Origin: an uncultured Paraprevotella sp.
GTDB lineage: Bacteria; Bacteroidota; Bacteroidia; Bacteroidales; Bacteroidaceae
Length of the DNA: 64,000 nt
Assembly (NCBI GenBank): GCA_944321565.1
Contig: CALULT010000005.1
Span: 1 to 64,000 of the forward strand
Direction of reading: 5' to 3'
In this document: piece after piece, positions 1 through 8,405 of the stretch
How the letters are laid out: every line of letters begins with the position of its first letter
Position numbering within the stretch: the first letter of the stretch is position 1
Made by a program: the position numbers and the translations under genes
The notes under the pieces: model-generated
Database searches by the model: none
What the model was told of the DNA's origin: nothing
Seen by the model: only the letters and a program-made list of their open reading frames with translations

Positions 1-2
1 GC

Positions 3-122
3 ACCATTGTTAAAGAAGTGTCTACTGACTTAGGTTATAAAACAAAAAAGTGTCTAGTGAAATCAGGAAAAGACAAGGGTAAGCTCCGGCTTGAAAGAAG
101 ATATACTGACTTGGCAAAGTAA
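3..122 (+). CDS. C-terminal end of an unidentified ORF (5' end outside window)
   Basis: An open frame enters the window at base 3 and runs 39 codons to a TAA at 120-122. The peptide is rich in Lys and Arg and ends in ...RRYTDLAK. I do not recognise a family. It is followed at once by an inverted repeat (105-146) that could serve as its terminator, which is the main support for it being a real gene end. Only the last part of the protein would be visible, so no function can be given. Confidence 0.3.
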   Translation, partial: TIVKEVSTDLGYKTKKCLVKSGKDKGKLRLERRYTDLAK

Positions 123-167
123 TATATCTTATTTGCCCAAGTCAGTTATCTTACTTGGCCAAGTAAG
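105..167. repeat. Palindromic repeat cluster (ACTTGGCCAAGT type)
   Basis: Two palindromes lie side by side. ACTGACTTGGCAAA (105-118) pairs with TTTGCCCAAGTCAGT (132-146), with one bulged base. CTTACTTGGCCAAGTAAG (150-167) is a perfect 18-bp palindrome. The same core recurs at 22994-23068. It may act as a terminator for the partial ORF, but recurrence at a second locus suggests a dispersed palindromic element. Confidence 0.6.
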
Positions 168-219
168 TATATCTCCTATTTAGTAAGCAAGTATCTTTTG
201 GTAACCGGAAAGCATAAGC

Positions 220-262
220 GTTTCCCCGGCAAGGCATGCTGTCGTGCCCTTGCCGGGGAAAC
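220..262. repeat. Strong 15-bp stem-loop upstream of hipBA
   Basis: GTTTCCCCGGCAAGG at 220-234 is perfectly complementary to CCTTGCCGGGGAAAC at 248-262, with a 13-nt loop. No T-run follows, so it is not a typical intrinsic terminator. The surrounding 170-440 region holds no convincing gene; the short frames that cross it have no family resemblance. Its role is unknown. Confidence 0.55.
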
Positions 263-439
263 ACAAATCCTACTGATAGATGAGTTTTGTGGCGTATGCG
301 CCATATCCCGTATAGGCTTTCAACAAGTAGAGGTGTCCTCGCCGGAGCGCCTTCGGGGCAAACTCGCCCCTGCCCTCCTCTTGCGTGGCATGGTTTACAG
401 ATTCGACAAGCTTGGCACTAATTATAATCAGGGGGCAAT

Positions 440-496
440 GCTTGCAATTTAAATCATTATTGCTATTTTTGTGCAGTAAAGATTTAAAATGCAAGC
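440..496 (+). promoter_or_regulatory. hipBA promoter with inverted-repeat operator
   Basis: A Bacteroidetes-type promoter is visible: TTG at 442-444, a 19-nt spacer, and TATTTTTG at 464-471. It is framed by an inverted repeat, GCTTGCAATTTAAATC (440-455) and GATTTAAAATGCAAGC (481-496), with 15 of 16 positions matching. The left arm covers the -33 element and the right arm sits just after the expected transcription start. This is the geometry expected if HipB, alone or with HipA, binds here and represses its own operon; that role is inferred. Confidence 0.7.
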
Positions 497-499
497 GTT

Positions 500-844
500 A
501 TGGAAGATATTTATTCGCTATCAGATGCTCAAATCCAGAAAAAAATAGGAGAGAAACTTAAGGCTGCAAGGCTTAAGCAGAATATAACCCAAGATAGTTT
601 GGCTGCATCATCATCGATGTCACGCTCATCGGTGCAGAAGATAGAAGCAGGCGAAATCAAGTCTTTTGATGCGTTTCTTCGTATATTGAGGACACTCGGC
701 ATGCTTGATGAACTTAGCCATCTATGCGAAGAGGAGCAGATGAGCCCAAGCGAATACTTTGAGATAGTAAATTCTGTAAAGAAAGGCAGAAGAAAGAGAG
801 CTGCGGGAGTGATAAAGAAAGGGAAGGAGGAAGCGGAATGGTAG
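500..844 (+). CDS. hipB: HipB-like antitoxin, XRE-family HTH protein
   Basis: A 114-residue protein with a Cro/C1-type helix-turn-helix at about residues 17-75 (IGEKLKAARLKQNITQDSLA, then SRSSVQKIEAGE). The tail is Lys/Arg-rich. It overlaps the following hipA start by 7 nt, a typical antitoxin-toxin arrangement with translational coupling. HipB antitoxins bind an operator in their own promoter and neutralise the HipA kinase; the inverted repeat at 440-496 is the likely binding site. Start: the ATG at 500 lies about 22 nt after the predicted transcription start. Confidence 0.88.
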   Translation: MEDIYSLSDAQIQKKIGEKLKAARLKQNITQDSLAASSSMSRSSVQKIEAGEIKSFDAFLRILRTLGMLDELSHLCEEEQMSPSEYFEIVNSVKKGRRKRAAGVIKKGKEEAEW

Positions 845-2115
845 ATGTAGCCAGAGTCAAGATGTTCGGCATGAATGTCGGAACATTCAGATGGGATAAT
901 GCCTATGACGTGGCACGTTTTGAATATGACGGGCAATTTGCCGGGAAGGGAATTGAGCCGTCTCCTTTGATGATGCCTGTGCGACAGGGACGTATCTACT
1001 CATTCGGGAATCTCAACAGGGATGTGTTTAAGGGACTGCCAGGCATGCTGGCCGATTCGCTCCCTGACACATACGGTCGTGCTTTGTTCGACAAATGGCT
1101 CACCTTGACTGGCAGGACGGTAAGTAATCCTGTTGAAACATTATGCTTCTTGGGGCAGCGTTGTATGGGGGCTTTGGAGTTTGAACCTGCAACTGGGCCG
1201 GTTGCAGCTGATATGAAACTTGAAATTGACTCATTGGTGGAAGTGGCGAAAGAAGCCCTCTCAAAAAAAGAGGGCTTCGGTACAAATTTAGATGTTGACA
1301 GGAAGACTGCTATTGCAGAAATTCTGCGCCTTGGCACATCCGCTGGCGGGCAAAGGGCAAAAGCGGTAATTGCATATAACAAAGAGACCGGAGAAGTGAG
1401 GTCGGGGCAAGTGCAGGCTCCTGAAGGATTTGATTACTATCTAATAAAACTGGATGGCGTGTCAGCGGAAGCCGGATTTAAAGAGACAGAGAATTTCGGA
1501 AGGCTTGAATACTCATTCTCGCAACTTGCCAAGGAATGCGGTATAGAAATGACCGATTGCTCTTTGATTGAAGAGAATGGCAGGGCGCACTTTTTGACGA
1601 AACGGTTCGACAGGACTAATGGCGGGAAAATCCACATGCAGACATTATGCGGAATGGCTCATTATGACTTCCATCTTCGCAGGGCATATTCATATGAACA
1701 AGCATTTAATGTCATGCGTCGCCTTCGTCTCCCATATTCGCAAGCCGAGGAGATGTTTCTTCGAATGGTGTTCAATGTCGTGATAAGGAATCAGGACGAC
1801 CATACGAAAAACATATCATTTCTTATGGACAGGACTGGCAAATGGACATTGTCTCCGGCTTATGATTTGGGGTTTGCGTATAACCCTGAAGGTTTGTGGA
1901 CAAATACACACCAAATGTCCATAAACGGCAAGTTTGACGATATCACAAGACAAGACCTTTTGACCTGTGCGGCAGCCAACAGCATCAAGAATGCGGCTGA
2001 GATTATCGATAAGGTTTGTGAGACAGCCTCCAGATGGCCTGAAACAGCCAAGAATTGCGGTGTACCTCAGGGGATGATTAATGCAAGGTTGTCATACATG
2101 TTATTGGATATATAG
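838..2115 (+). CDS. hipA: HipA-like serine/threonine kinase toxin
   Basis: A 425-residue protein of usual HipA length. The N-terminal HipA domain (about 1-110) contains GMLADSLPDTYGRALFDKWL. The kinase region has a Gly/Ser loop LGTSAGGQRAKAV (S168 is the candidate autophosphorylated serine), the catalytic NQDDHTKN (D320/D321) and a metal-binding LSPAYDLGF (D343). Family members phosphorylate translation factors or aminoacyl-tRNA synthetases (GltX in E. coli) and cause growth arrest or persistence; the target here is unknown. All kinase motifs look intact. It is co-transcribed with the upstream HTH antitoxin. Confidence 0.9.
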   Translation: MVDVARVKMFGMNVGTFRWDNAYDVARFEYDGQFAGKGIEPSPLMMPVRQGRIYSFGNLNRDVFKGLPGMLADSLPDTYGRALFDKWLTLTGRTVSNPVETLCFLGQRCMGALEFEPATGPVAADMKLEIDSLVEVAKEALSKKEGFGTNLDVDRKTAIAEILRLGTSAGGQRAKAVIAYNKETGEVRSGQVQAPEGFDYYLIKLDGVSAEAGFKETENFGRLEYSFSQLAKECGIEMTDCSLIEENGRAHFLTKRFDRTNGGKIHMQTLCGMAHYDFHLRRAYSYEQAFNVMRRLRLPYSQAEEMFLRMVFNVVIRNQDDHTKNISFLMDRTGKWTLSPAYDLGFAYNPEGLWTNTHQMSINGKFDDITRQDLLTCAAANSIKNAAEIIDKVCETASRWPETAKNCGVPQGMINARLSYMLLDI

Positions 2116-2371
2116 GAGTTAAGTATTCAAAACACGTAAGATGATATGGTTAATCAGAAATGGGAGATCGGCTTATCATGCCGCAAATAAACGATAGTCC
2201 ATCAGAGATGAATTGCGAATATCCGCTTGCCAGTTCTTTTATGAACGCATTTCTTTTTGCAATTAAAGATGCCATCTGATTAATTTCCTATATCCCCGAT
2301 ACCCCTCGCTGACAGGTGATACGGGTCATAAGAAAAGTAAAAAGGGTACAAGGATTTTGGAGGGGTTTGTT
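2116..2371. other. Intergenic region with nothing clearly identifiable
   Basis: This stretch separates hipA from the hydrolase gene. I see no clear terminator. A 41-codon minus-strand frame (2150-2275) with an AGGAAA upstream is present, but it has no recognisable family and no promoter, so it is not called as a gene. Confidence 0.4.
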
Positions 2372-2379
2372 TATCTTTG
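2372..2379 (+). promoter_or_regulatory. Promoter -7 element (TATCTTTG)
   Basis: TATCTTTG fits the Bacteroidetes TAnnTTTG consensus and lies 35 nt before the ATG of the metallo-beta-lactamase-fold gene. No TTG at the usual 19-20 nt distance is present. Confidence 0.5.
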
Positions 2380-2413
2380 CATCCGGTAAAGTGTCGAAAA
2401 AGCTAACAGGACG

Positions 2414-3505
2414 ATGCGGAAGAAAAGAGCAATGCAAGGATTGGTCGTGTGCATAGTATTCGTGGCCGTAGTTGCCGGCGCGGCGGCGTGGTTTCTCCAC
2501 ACGCCGGCTTTCGGGCGTTTGCCACAGGGCGAGCGGCTGGAACGCATCAAGCGGTCGCCCCATTTCCGGGACGGGGAGTTCCGGAACCTGTCGCCCACAC
2601 GCTTGATGACTTCCGAAAAAAGCCGTTGGGAAGCGATGTGGGAGTTTGTGTTCAAAAAATCGCCTGAAGGATTACGCCCGGACAAGCCTTTGAACGCAGT
2701 GAAGACCGATTTACACAAGCTTGACCCACAGGAGGACTTATTGGTGTGGTTCGGCCATTCCTCTTATCTGTTGCAGATGGGCGGGAGGCGCGTCCTTGTG
2801 GATCCCGTGTTCTGCGGCGCGTCGCCGCTGTCTTTTGTCAACAAACCTTTTCCCGGCACCGACATTTACAGTCCGGGCGACATGCCGGACATTGACTGCC
2901 TGATTATCACGCATGACCATTGGGACCATTTGGATTACCGGACGGTGACACAGTTGAAAGGCCGGACACGCAAGGTCGTTTGTCCGCTGGGGGTGGGCGA
3001 ACATTTCGAATATTGGGGCTTTGAGCCGTCCCGGATTGTGGAATTGGATTGGGACGAATCGGCAGCATTGGACAGCGGTTTCACGGTGCATTGCCTGCCC
3101 GCACGGCATTTTTCGGGTCGCGGCTTACGGTCGAACCGCACGTTGTGGGCTTCGTTCATGCTCGAAGCGGAAGGACGGACGGTGTTCGTGGGCGGTGATG
3201 GCGGCTATGGGGCACATTTCGCAGAAATCGCCCGTCGTTTTCCTCATATAGACTTGGCTGTTTTGGAAAACGGGCAATATAATGCCGACTGGCGTTACAT
3301 CCACACGATGCCCAAATACTTGCCTGCGGAAGTCAAGGCTCTAAAACCCAAACATGTGCTCACGGTGCACCATTCCAAATACGCCTTAGCCCGCCACCGC
3401 TGGGAAGAGCCCCTCGAAAACGCCCGGCAGTTGGCCGAAACGGAAGATTCGGTGGACGTGTGGCAACCGGTTATCGGGGAAGTGGTGAGATGGACCGAAA
3501 GATGA
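2414..3505 (+). CDS. Membrane-anchored metallo-beta-lactamase-fold hydrolase (NAPE-PLD/UlaG-like)
   Basis: A 363-residue protein with one N-terminal transmembrane or signal-anchor segment (about 8-28). The hydrolase domain starts near WFGHSSYLLQMGGRRVLVDP and contains the metal-binding motif THDHWDHLD (H167, H169, D171, H172), a later ARHFSGRG, GGDGGYG and a C-terminal VHHSKY. This pattern matches the branch related to N-acyl-phosphatidylethanolamine phospholipase D and UlaG. The substrate cannot be told; a lipid phosphodiesterase role is plausible given the membrane anchor. A DUF362 gene follows 28 nt later and may be co-transcribed. Confidence 0.82.
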   Translation: MRKKRAMQGLVVCIVFVAVVAGAAAWFLHTPAFGRLPQGERLERIKRSPHFRDGEFRNLSPTRLMTSEKSRWEAMWEFVFKKSPEGLRPDKPLNAVKTDLHKLDPQEDLLVWFGHSSYLLQMGGRRVLVDPVFCGASPLSFVNKPFPGTDIYSPGDMPDIDCLIITHDHWDHLDYRTVTQLKGRTRKVVCPLGVGEHFEYWGFEPSRIVELDWDESAALDSGFTVHCLPARHFSGRGLRSNRTLWASFMLEAEGRTVFVGGDGGYGAHFAEIARRFPHIDLAVLENGQYNADWRYIHTMPKYLPAEVKALKPKHVLTVHHSKYALARHRWEEPLENARQLAETEDSVDVWQPVIGEVVRWTER

Positions 3506-3533
3506 AAATATGGATTCTTTAAAATAAACGCTT

Positions 3534-4514
3534 ATGAAAAGATTTTTTGGAACATTGTTGTGCGCCGTGGCTTGCTTGTCGGCTTGGGCATGGAGCCAAG
3601 GCGCGGGTGCAGACGAGGCGAAGGAGCAAGACAAGACTCCGGCCAAAGTCTATTTTATAAAGGAAATCAACGCGCAAAATCTCTTGAAGGTTTATGATGC
3701 ACTAGGCCGCCAGGCAACCGGAAAGGTAGCCGTGAAACTGTCCACGGGCGAACCGGGGAACAACAATTACCTCAATCCTCAGCTGATTAAAGATTTGGTG
3801 CAGAAAGTTGACGGAACCATCGTGGAATGCAATACGGCCTACGGCGGCGGACGTTCCAACACGGAAAGTCACCTGAAAGCGGCCAAAGACCACGGTTTCA
3901 CCGACATCGCCCCTGTGGTCATCATGGACGCGGACGGGGAAACCGCGTTGCCGGTGAAAAACGGCAAACACCTGAAGTCCGACTATGTGGGCAAGGATTA
4001 CCTGAACTATGATTTCACGCTCGTATTGTCCCACTTCAAGGGGCATCCGATGGCCGGATTCGGCGGTGCCATCAAGAACATTTCCATCGGCATCGCTTCT
4101 TCCGCAGGAAAGGCTTATATCCATTCGGCCGGCAAGACGAAAGACACCGGGAAAGTGTGGGGGCAGTTGCCGCAACAAGATGACTTTTTGGAAGCTATGG
4201 CCGAAGCAGCCAAGGCCGTGGCCGACCATTGCGGCAACAATATCTTGTACATTAGCGTGGCCAACAACCTTTCGGTGGACTGCGATTGTGTGGCCACGCC
4301 GGAAGACCCCCAAATGGGTGACATCGGCATCTTGGCCTCGCTCGACCCCGTGGCACTGGACAAAGCCTGCATTGATTTGGTGCGCGCGTCGGAAGATCAT
4401 GGCAAGGTGCATCTCATTGAGCGCATTGACTCCCGGCACGGTATGCACGTGTTGGATTATGCCGAGCAAATCGGGCTGGGTTGCCTGCAATACGAGTTGG
4501 TGGAACTGAAATAA
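3534..4514 (+). CDS. Secreted DUF362 domain protein
   Basis: A 326-residue protein with a clear signal peptide (about 1-26, MKRFFGTLLCAVACLSAWAW then a polar stretch). The rest matches the DUF362 family: VYFIKEINAQNLLKVYDAL, FTLVLSHFKGHPMAGFGGAIKN and GILASLDPVALDKACIDLV are typical. Many DUF362 proteins carry a C-terminal 4Fe-4S ferredoxin domain; none is present here, although a CDC pair occurs in the middle. The biochemical role of the family is not established. It ends with two nested hairpin structures (4520-4584). Confidence 0.8.
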   Translation: MKRFFGTLLCAVACLSAWAWSQGAGADEAKEQDKTPAKVYFIKEINAQNLLKVYDALGRQATGKVAVKLSTGEPGNNNYLNPQLIKDLVQKVDGTIVECNTAYGGGRSNTESHLKAAKDHGFTDIAPVVIMDADGETALPVKNGKHLKSDYVGKDYLNYDFTLVLSHFKGHPMAGFGGAIKNISIGIASSAGKAYIHSAGKTKDTGKVWGQLPQQDDFLEAMAEAAKAVADHCGNNILYISVANNLSVDCDCVATPEDPQMGDIGILASLDPVALDKACIDLVRASEDHGKVHLIERIDSRHGMHVLDYAEQIGLGCLQYELVELK

Positions 4515-4519
4515 GACAC

Positions 4520-4584
4520 GGCTTCTTTTTCGAAGCCAACAACACGCATGAAGAAATCCGGCACCGTAAGATACCGGATTTCTT
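4520..4584 (+). terminator. Double hairpin after the DUF362 gene
   Basis: GGCTTC (4520-4525) pairs with GAAGCC (4532-4537), starting 5 nt after the stop. A second, stronger stem pairs AAGAAATCCGG (4551-4561) with CCGGATTTCTT (4574-4584), 11 bp without mismatch. The second hairpin is the likely transcription end. The remaining 4585-4881 holds no gene that I can support. Confidence 0.6.
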
Positions 4585-4881
4585 TATGTTTCCTGATCTG
4601 GAAAACTTTTAGAAACGGTCTTGAATTCATCCCAAAGCACACACGAAAAACGAGTACATCAAGCGAAGAAAAAACTTTTTGTAGAAATTCAAAACAGTTT
4701 CTAAGCATAAGAGCCTTGTTTGCCCCATTTCCCGGATTCCATATATGACATCCATAATTTGTTTACCCAATGAATCTCATTTTCAAGACATGCATACGGA
4801 TTATCATCACATTGCAGGGCAATGTTTTATCCAACGTGCATAAAAATGAGAGGAAATGGCCGATAGCTGCTTTTTTTTTCT

Positions 4882-4889
4882 TAACTTTG
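4882..4889 (+). promoter_or_regulatory. metF promoter -7 element (TAACTTTG)
   Basis: TAACTTTG follows a T-tract and lies 48 nt before the chosen metF start. Because it falls inside a longer in-frame extension (from 4856), it also argues that the extension is not translated. Confidence 0.55.
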
Positions 4890-4936
4890 TCCGAATCATG
4901 TGCCGGCACTCCCGGCTTCACAAAGAATCACGGACA

Positions 4937-5890
4937 ATGAACGTCATCGACTTGATACAACGACACAAAGGAACAGCCTTCTCGTTTGAGGTACTCCCCC
5001 CGCTCAAGGGGACAGGTACAGAACGGCTGTTTCACACCATTGACACCTTGCGGGATTTCTCACCCGCCTACATCAACATCACAAACCATCGGAGCGAATA
5101 TGTCTATCGCGACCTTGCGGGCGGCACCGTAGAACGCCTGCGCATCCGCCGCCGCCCCGGCACAATTGCCGTGGCCGCAGCCATCCAGCAACGTTATGAC
5201 ATACACGTAGTGCCACACGTACTCTGCAGCGGCTATACCCGCGAAGACACGGAATACATGTTGCTTGACCTGCAGTTCCTCGGACTGACGGACTTGCTTG
5301 TCCTGCGCGGCGACAAGGCCAAGGAAGACATGGCATTTCGCCCCACCGGCGACGGACACTCACACGCCACGGAACTCATCGGACAAATCAACCGCTTCAA
5401 TGAAGGCTTCTTCATTGACGGATCTCCCATCAAATCGCCAGGTACGCCGTTCGCTTTCGGTGTGGCATGCTACCCGGAAAAGCATGAGGAGGCTCCCAAC
5501 CCGGAAGCCGACCTGACCGTACTGAAACAAAAAGCCGACTTGGGCGCACAATATGCCGTAACCCAGTTGTTCTACGACAACGAAAAATATTTCGATTTCG
5601 TGCGGCGAGCACACGACGCGGGCATCAACATCCCCATCATACCCGGCATCAAACCTTTGGCCAAGCTATCGCAACTTACCGTGGTACCCCGCACGTTCCA
5701 TTGCGACTTGCCCCAACCCTTGGCACTTGAGCTCCAAAAATGCAAAACGGATGAAGAAGTAAAACATGTGGGGATTGAATGGGCTGTGGCACAATGTCGC
5801 GAACTGATGGCGCATGGCGTACCAGGCATTCATTTCTATACCGTGTCTGCAGTAGAAAGCATACGGGATATAGCCCGACAAATTTATTAA
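4937..5890 (+). CDS. metF: Methylenetetrahydrofolate reductase
   Basis: A 317-residue FAD-dependent TIM-barrel enzyme that reduces 5,10-methylene-THF to 5-methyl-THF for methionine synthesis. The N-terminus MNVIDLIQRHKGTAFSFEVL carries the conserved FSFEVLPP (general-acid Glu), followed by YINITNHRS, VVPHVLCSGYTR, DLLVLRGDK and VTQLFYDNEKYFDF, and ends HFYTVSAVESIRDIARQIY. I start at the ATG at 4937 rather than an upstream frame start at 4856, because a promoter box lies between them and family members begin here. It heads a tight group with holB (7-nt gap), ricT and gldH. Confidence 0.93.
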   Translation: MNVIDLIQRHKGTAFSFEVLPPLKGTGTERLFHTIDTLRDFSPAYINITNHRSEYVYRDLAGGTVERLRIRRRPGTIAVAAAIQQRYDIHVVPHVLCSGYTREDTEYMLLDLQFLGLTDLLVLRGDKAKEDMAFRPTGDGHSHATELIGQINRFNEGFFIDGSPIKSPGTPFAFGVACYPEKHEEAPNPEADLTVLKQKADLGAQYAVTQLFYDNEKYFDFVRRAHDAGINIPIIPGIKPLAKLSQLTVVPRTFHCDLPQPLALELQKCKTDEEVKHVGIEWAVAQCRELMAHGVPGIHFYTVSAVESIRDIARQIY

Positions 5891-5897
5891 CCAACCC

Positions 5898-7013
5898 ATG
5901 TTCAGCCAGGTAACCGGACAGACAAACATCGCATCCTTCCTCATCCGTGAGACAAAGGAAGGACGTGTGCCCCATGCCCTGCTCTTCCGTGGTCCGGCGG
6001 GAAGCGGAAAGTTGGCCTTGGCTGTGTCCTTCGCACAATACCTGCTGTGCCGCCAACCAGATGTGAGCGATGCCTGCGGGACATGTCCCTCTTGCCGCCT
6101 TTCCACACACTTCGCCCATCCCGACCTGCATTTCGTATTTCCCATCATCCGCTACAAATCAGCGGAAAGTAGCGTGTGTGACGTTTATATGGAAACATGG
6201 CGCAAACGTTTGGAGAGCGGCTTGTACTTCGACATGGAAGACTGGATGGCCGACATGAAGGCAGAAAACCAACAGCCTCTCATTTATGCTGCAGAAGCCG
6301 CACAAATCCAACGCAAATTGGCCATGAAAGCCGCCATGGGCGGTCGGAAAGTGATGGTCTTGTGGTTACCTGAAAAGATGAACGCCGAATGCGCCAACAA
6401 GCTGCTCAAACTTATCGAAGAGCCACCGACCGGGACTCATTTCCTGCTCGTCAGCAACGAACCGGACAAGATACTGCCCACCATTCTGAGCAGGAGCCAA
6501 TGCATTGACGTGAAAGGAGTCGCACAAGATGTCATGGCGGAAGCCTTGGCACACCTTCATCCAGAATGCGACGCGACAGGCATCGCGCGGACAGCACGTG
6601 GCAGTTTCACTGCCGCACTGAAAGCCCTTGACACCAGCCGAGACCAAGCCCTCTTCCTAGACCTCTTCATCCTACTCATGCGACTGAGCTACCAAAGGAA
6701 AATCAAAGAAATGCGCGCATGGAGCGAACAAATGGCCGCCATGGGACGCGAACGGCAAAAAGACTTCCTGGCCTATTGCCAGCGGCTGGTGAGAGAAAAT
6801 TTCATGTACAACTTCCACCTTCCCACGCTAAACTACATGACAGCGCAGGAGGCGGATTTCGCCAAAAACTTCGCCCGCTTTGTCAACGAACGCAACGTTG
6901 TGGGCATCATGAACGAATTGGAACTCGCGCAGCGTGACATCGGGCAAAACGTGAACCCGAAATTCGTGTTTTTCGACTTTGCTCTTAAAATGATCGTGCT
7001 GCTCATACAATAA
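5898..7013 (+). CDS. holB: DNA polymerase III subunit delta'
   Basis: A 371-residue clamp-loader subunit. It has a P-loop-like GPAGSGKL near residues 31-38, in which the usual final T/S is Leu (delta' subunits often have non-functional P-loops), a zinc-binding cluster (CRQPDVSDACGTCPSC, about 55-70) and the sensor region KLLKLIEEPPTGTHFLLVSN with ILSRSQCIDVKG. It opens and loads the beta sliding clamp together with gamma/tau and delta. The gene starts 7 nt after metF and is followed 18 nt later by ricT, an order common in Bacteroidales. Confidence 0.92.
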   Translation: MFSQVTGQTNIASFLIRETKEGRVPHALLFRGPAGSGKLALAVSFAQYLLCRQPDVSDACGTCPSCRLSTHFAHPDLHFVFPIIRYKSAESSVCDVYMETWRKRLESGLYFDMEDWMADMKAENQQPLIYAAEAAQIQRKLAMKAAMGGRKVMVLWLPEKMNAECANKLLKLIEEPPTGTHFLLVSNEPDKILPTILSRSQCIDVKGVAQDVMAEALAHLHPECDATGIARTARGSFTAALKALDTSRDQALFLDLFILLMRLSYQRKIKEMRAWSEQMAAMGRERQKDFLAYCQRLVRENFMYNFHLPTLNYMTAQEADFAKNFARFVNERNVVGIMNELELAQRDIGQNVNPKFVFFDFALKMIVLLIQ

Positions 7014-7031
7014 CCAAACATCATACGCAAA

Positions 7032-8405
7032 ATGGACGAACAATTCAAACTCGGCGGCCTCGGCCGGGGGCTTTGCGCCAAAGGCTGTGGCCGGCAAGAT
7101 AAACAACTGAACACCTACGACTACTTGGCCGATATCCCAGGAGGCGAGGATGCCACCGACTTGGTGGAAGTGCAATTCAAAAATACCCGTAAAGGATATT
7201 ACCGCAACACCAACCATCTGCCACTCGAAAAGGGCGACACCGTGGCCGTGGAAGCCAGCCCGGGACACGACATCGGCGTGGTCACCCTCACCGGAAGGCT
7301 TGTTCCCCTGCAAATCAAAAAGGCCAACCTCAAATCGGAACAAGAAATTAAACGGATTTATAGAAAGGCCAAACCCGCAGACATCGAGAAATACGAGGAA
7401 GCCAAGAGCCGGGAACACGACACTATGATACGTGCCCGCCAAATTGCCAAAGACTTGGGCCTGCAAATGAAAATCGGCGACGTGGAATATCAAGGCGACG
7501 GCGGCAAAGCCATCTTCTATTACATCGCTGATGGACGTGTGGATTTCCGCCAGCTCATCAAAGTGCTTGCCGAAGCTTTCCGCGTACGTATCGAGATGAA
7601 ACAAATCGGTGCACGTCAAGAAGCCGGACGCATCGGTGGCATCGGCCCCTGTGGACGGGAAATGTGCTGCGCCACATGGATGAAAAACTTTGTTTCTGTA
7701 TCGACCAGTGCAGCACGTTACCAAGACATTAGTCTTAACCCGCAAAAGCTGGCCGGACAATGCGCCAAACTGAAATGTTGCATGAACTATGAAGTAGATA
7801 CCTATGTGGAAGCCGGAAAACGCTTGCCCAGCAAAGAAATCACTTTGCAAACCATGGATGCCGAGTACTTCTTCTTCAAAGCCGACATCTTGGCCGGACT
7901 CGTCACCTATTCCACTGACAAACACGTGGCCGCCAACTTAGTCACCTTGACTGCCGCACGTGCTTTCGAAGTCATCAACATGAACCGCAAGGGAGAAAAA
8001 CCCGAAAAATTGGATACTGGTACGGCAATATCCGTCAGACCTTCGGATCTTGTGGAACAAGAAAGCCTGACCCGATTCGACAAACGCAAAAAGAACAAAA
8101 AGCGCAAGGACAAAGACAACCGGAACATCAACGCAGCCCGCAAGAACAATGGCGGAGGTGAAACCACCGTAGCCAATGAAAAAGGAGACAAAGGCAACAA
8201 AGAACGTCGCGGCAAGGAACGTGAACGGAACAAAGACGGAAAACAGAGCGAGAAACAGGAAAACAAAGACAACCGCAACAACAAGGAACGCCACAAACCT
8301 GACAACAGGAAGAAGCATCCAAACGCGCCACAGGCTAACAAGCAAGCCCAACCGGCACAACCTGTGCAACAAGCAAGAACTGACTCCGGAAGCCCAAACG
8401 AATGA
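7032..8405 (+). CDS. ricT: RicT-like PSP1 domain protein with long basic tail
   Basis: A 457-residue protein of the PSP1/YaaT (RicT) family. The PSP1 C-terminal domain includes DTVAVEASPGHDIGVVTLTG and GGIGPCGREMCCATWM, then CAKLKCCMNYE; these Cys residues match the Fe-S-binding cysteines described for the Ric complex of Bacillus. From about residue 345 the protein becomes a low-complexity Lys/Asn/Arg/Gln/Glu tail of some 110 residues, with no predicted fold. In Bacillus the complex affects RNA processing; in Bacteroidales the role is less clear. Its stop codon overlaps the gldH start (ATGA). Confidence 0.85.
   Translation: MDEQFKLGGLGRGLCAKGCGRQDKQLNTYDYLADIPGGEDATDLVEVQFKNTRKGYYRNTNHLPLEKGDTVAVEASPGHDIGVVTLTGRLVPLQIKKANLKSEQEIKRIYRKAKPADIEKYEEAKSREHDTMIRARQIAKDLGLQMKIGDVEYQGDGGKAIFYYIADGRVDFRQLIKVLAEAFRVRIEMKQIGARQEAGRIGGIGPCGREMCCATWMKNFVSVSTSAARYQDISLNPQKLAGQCAKLKCCMNYEVDTYVEAGKRLPSKEITLQTMDAEYFFFKADILAGLVTYSTDKHVAANLVTLTAARAFEVINMNRKGEKPEKLDTGTAISVRPSDLVEQESLTRFDKRKKNKKRKDKDNRNINAARKNNGGGETTVANEKGDKGNKERRGKERERNKDGKQSEKQENKDNRNNKERHKPDNRKKHPNAPQANKQAQPAQPVQQARTDSGSPNE

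Noticed and set aside
198..452. 84-codon frame upstream of hipB
   Set aside because: It runs across a perfect 15-bp hairpin, has no promoter or ribosome-binding site, ends inside the hipBA operator and resembles no family.
2150..2275. 41-codon minus-strand frame between hipA and the hydrolase gene
   Set aside because: It has an AGGAAA upstream, but no promoter, no coupling to a neighbour and no recognisable sequence; too weak to call.
3702..4490. 262-codon frame antisense to the DUF362 gene
   Set aside because: The sense strand has a signal peptide and family motifs; the antisense frame is a shadow.
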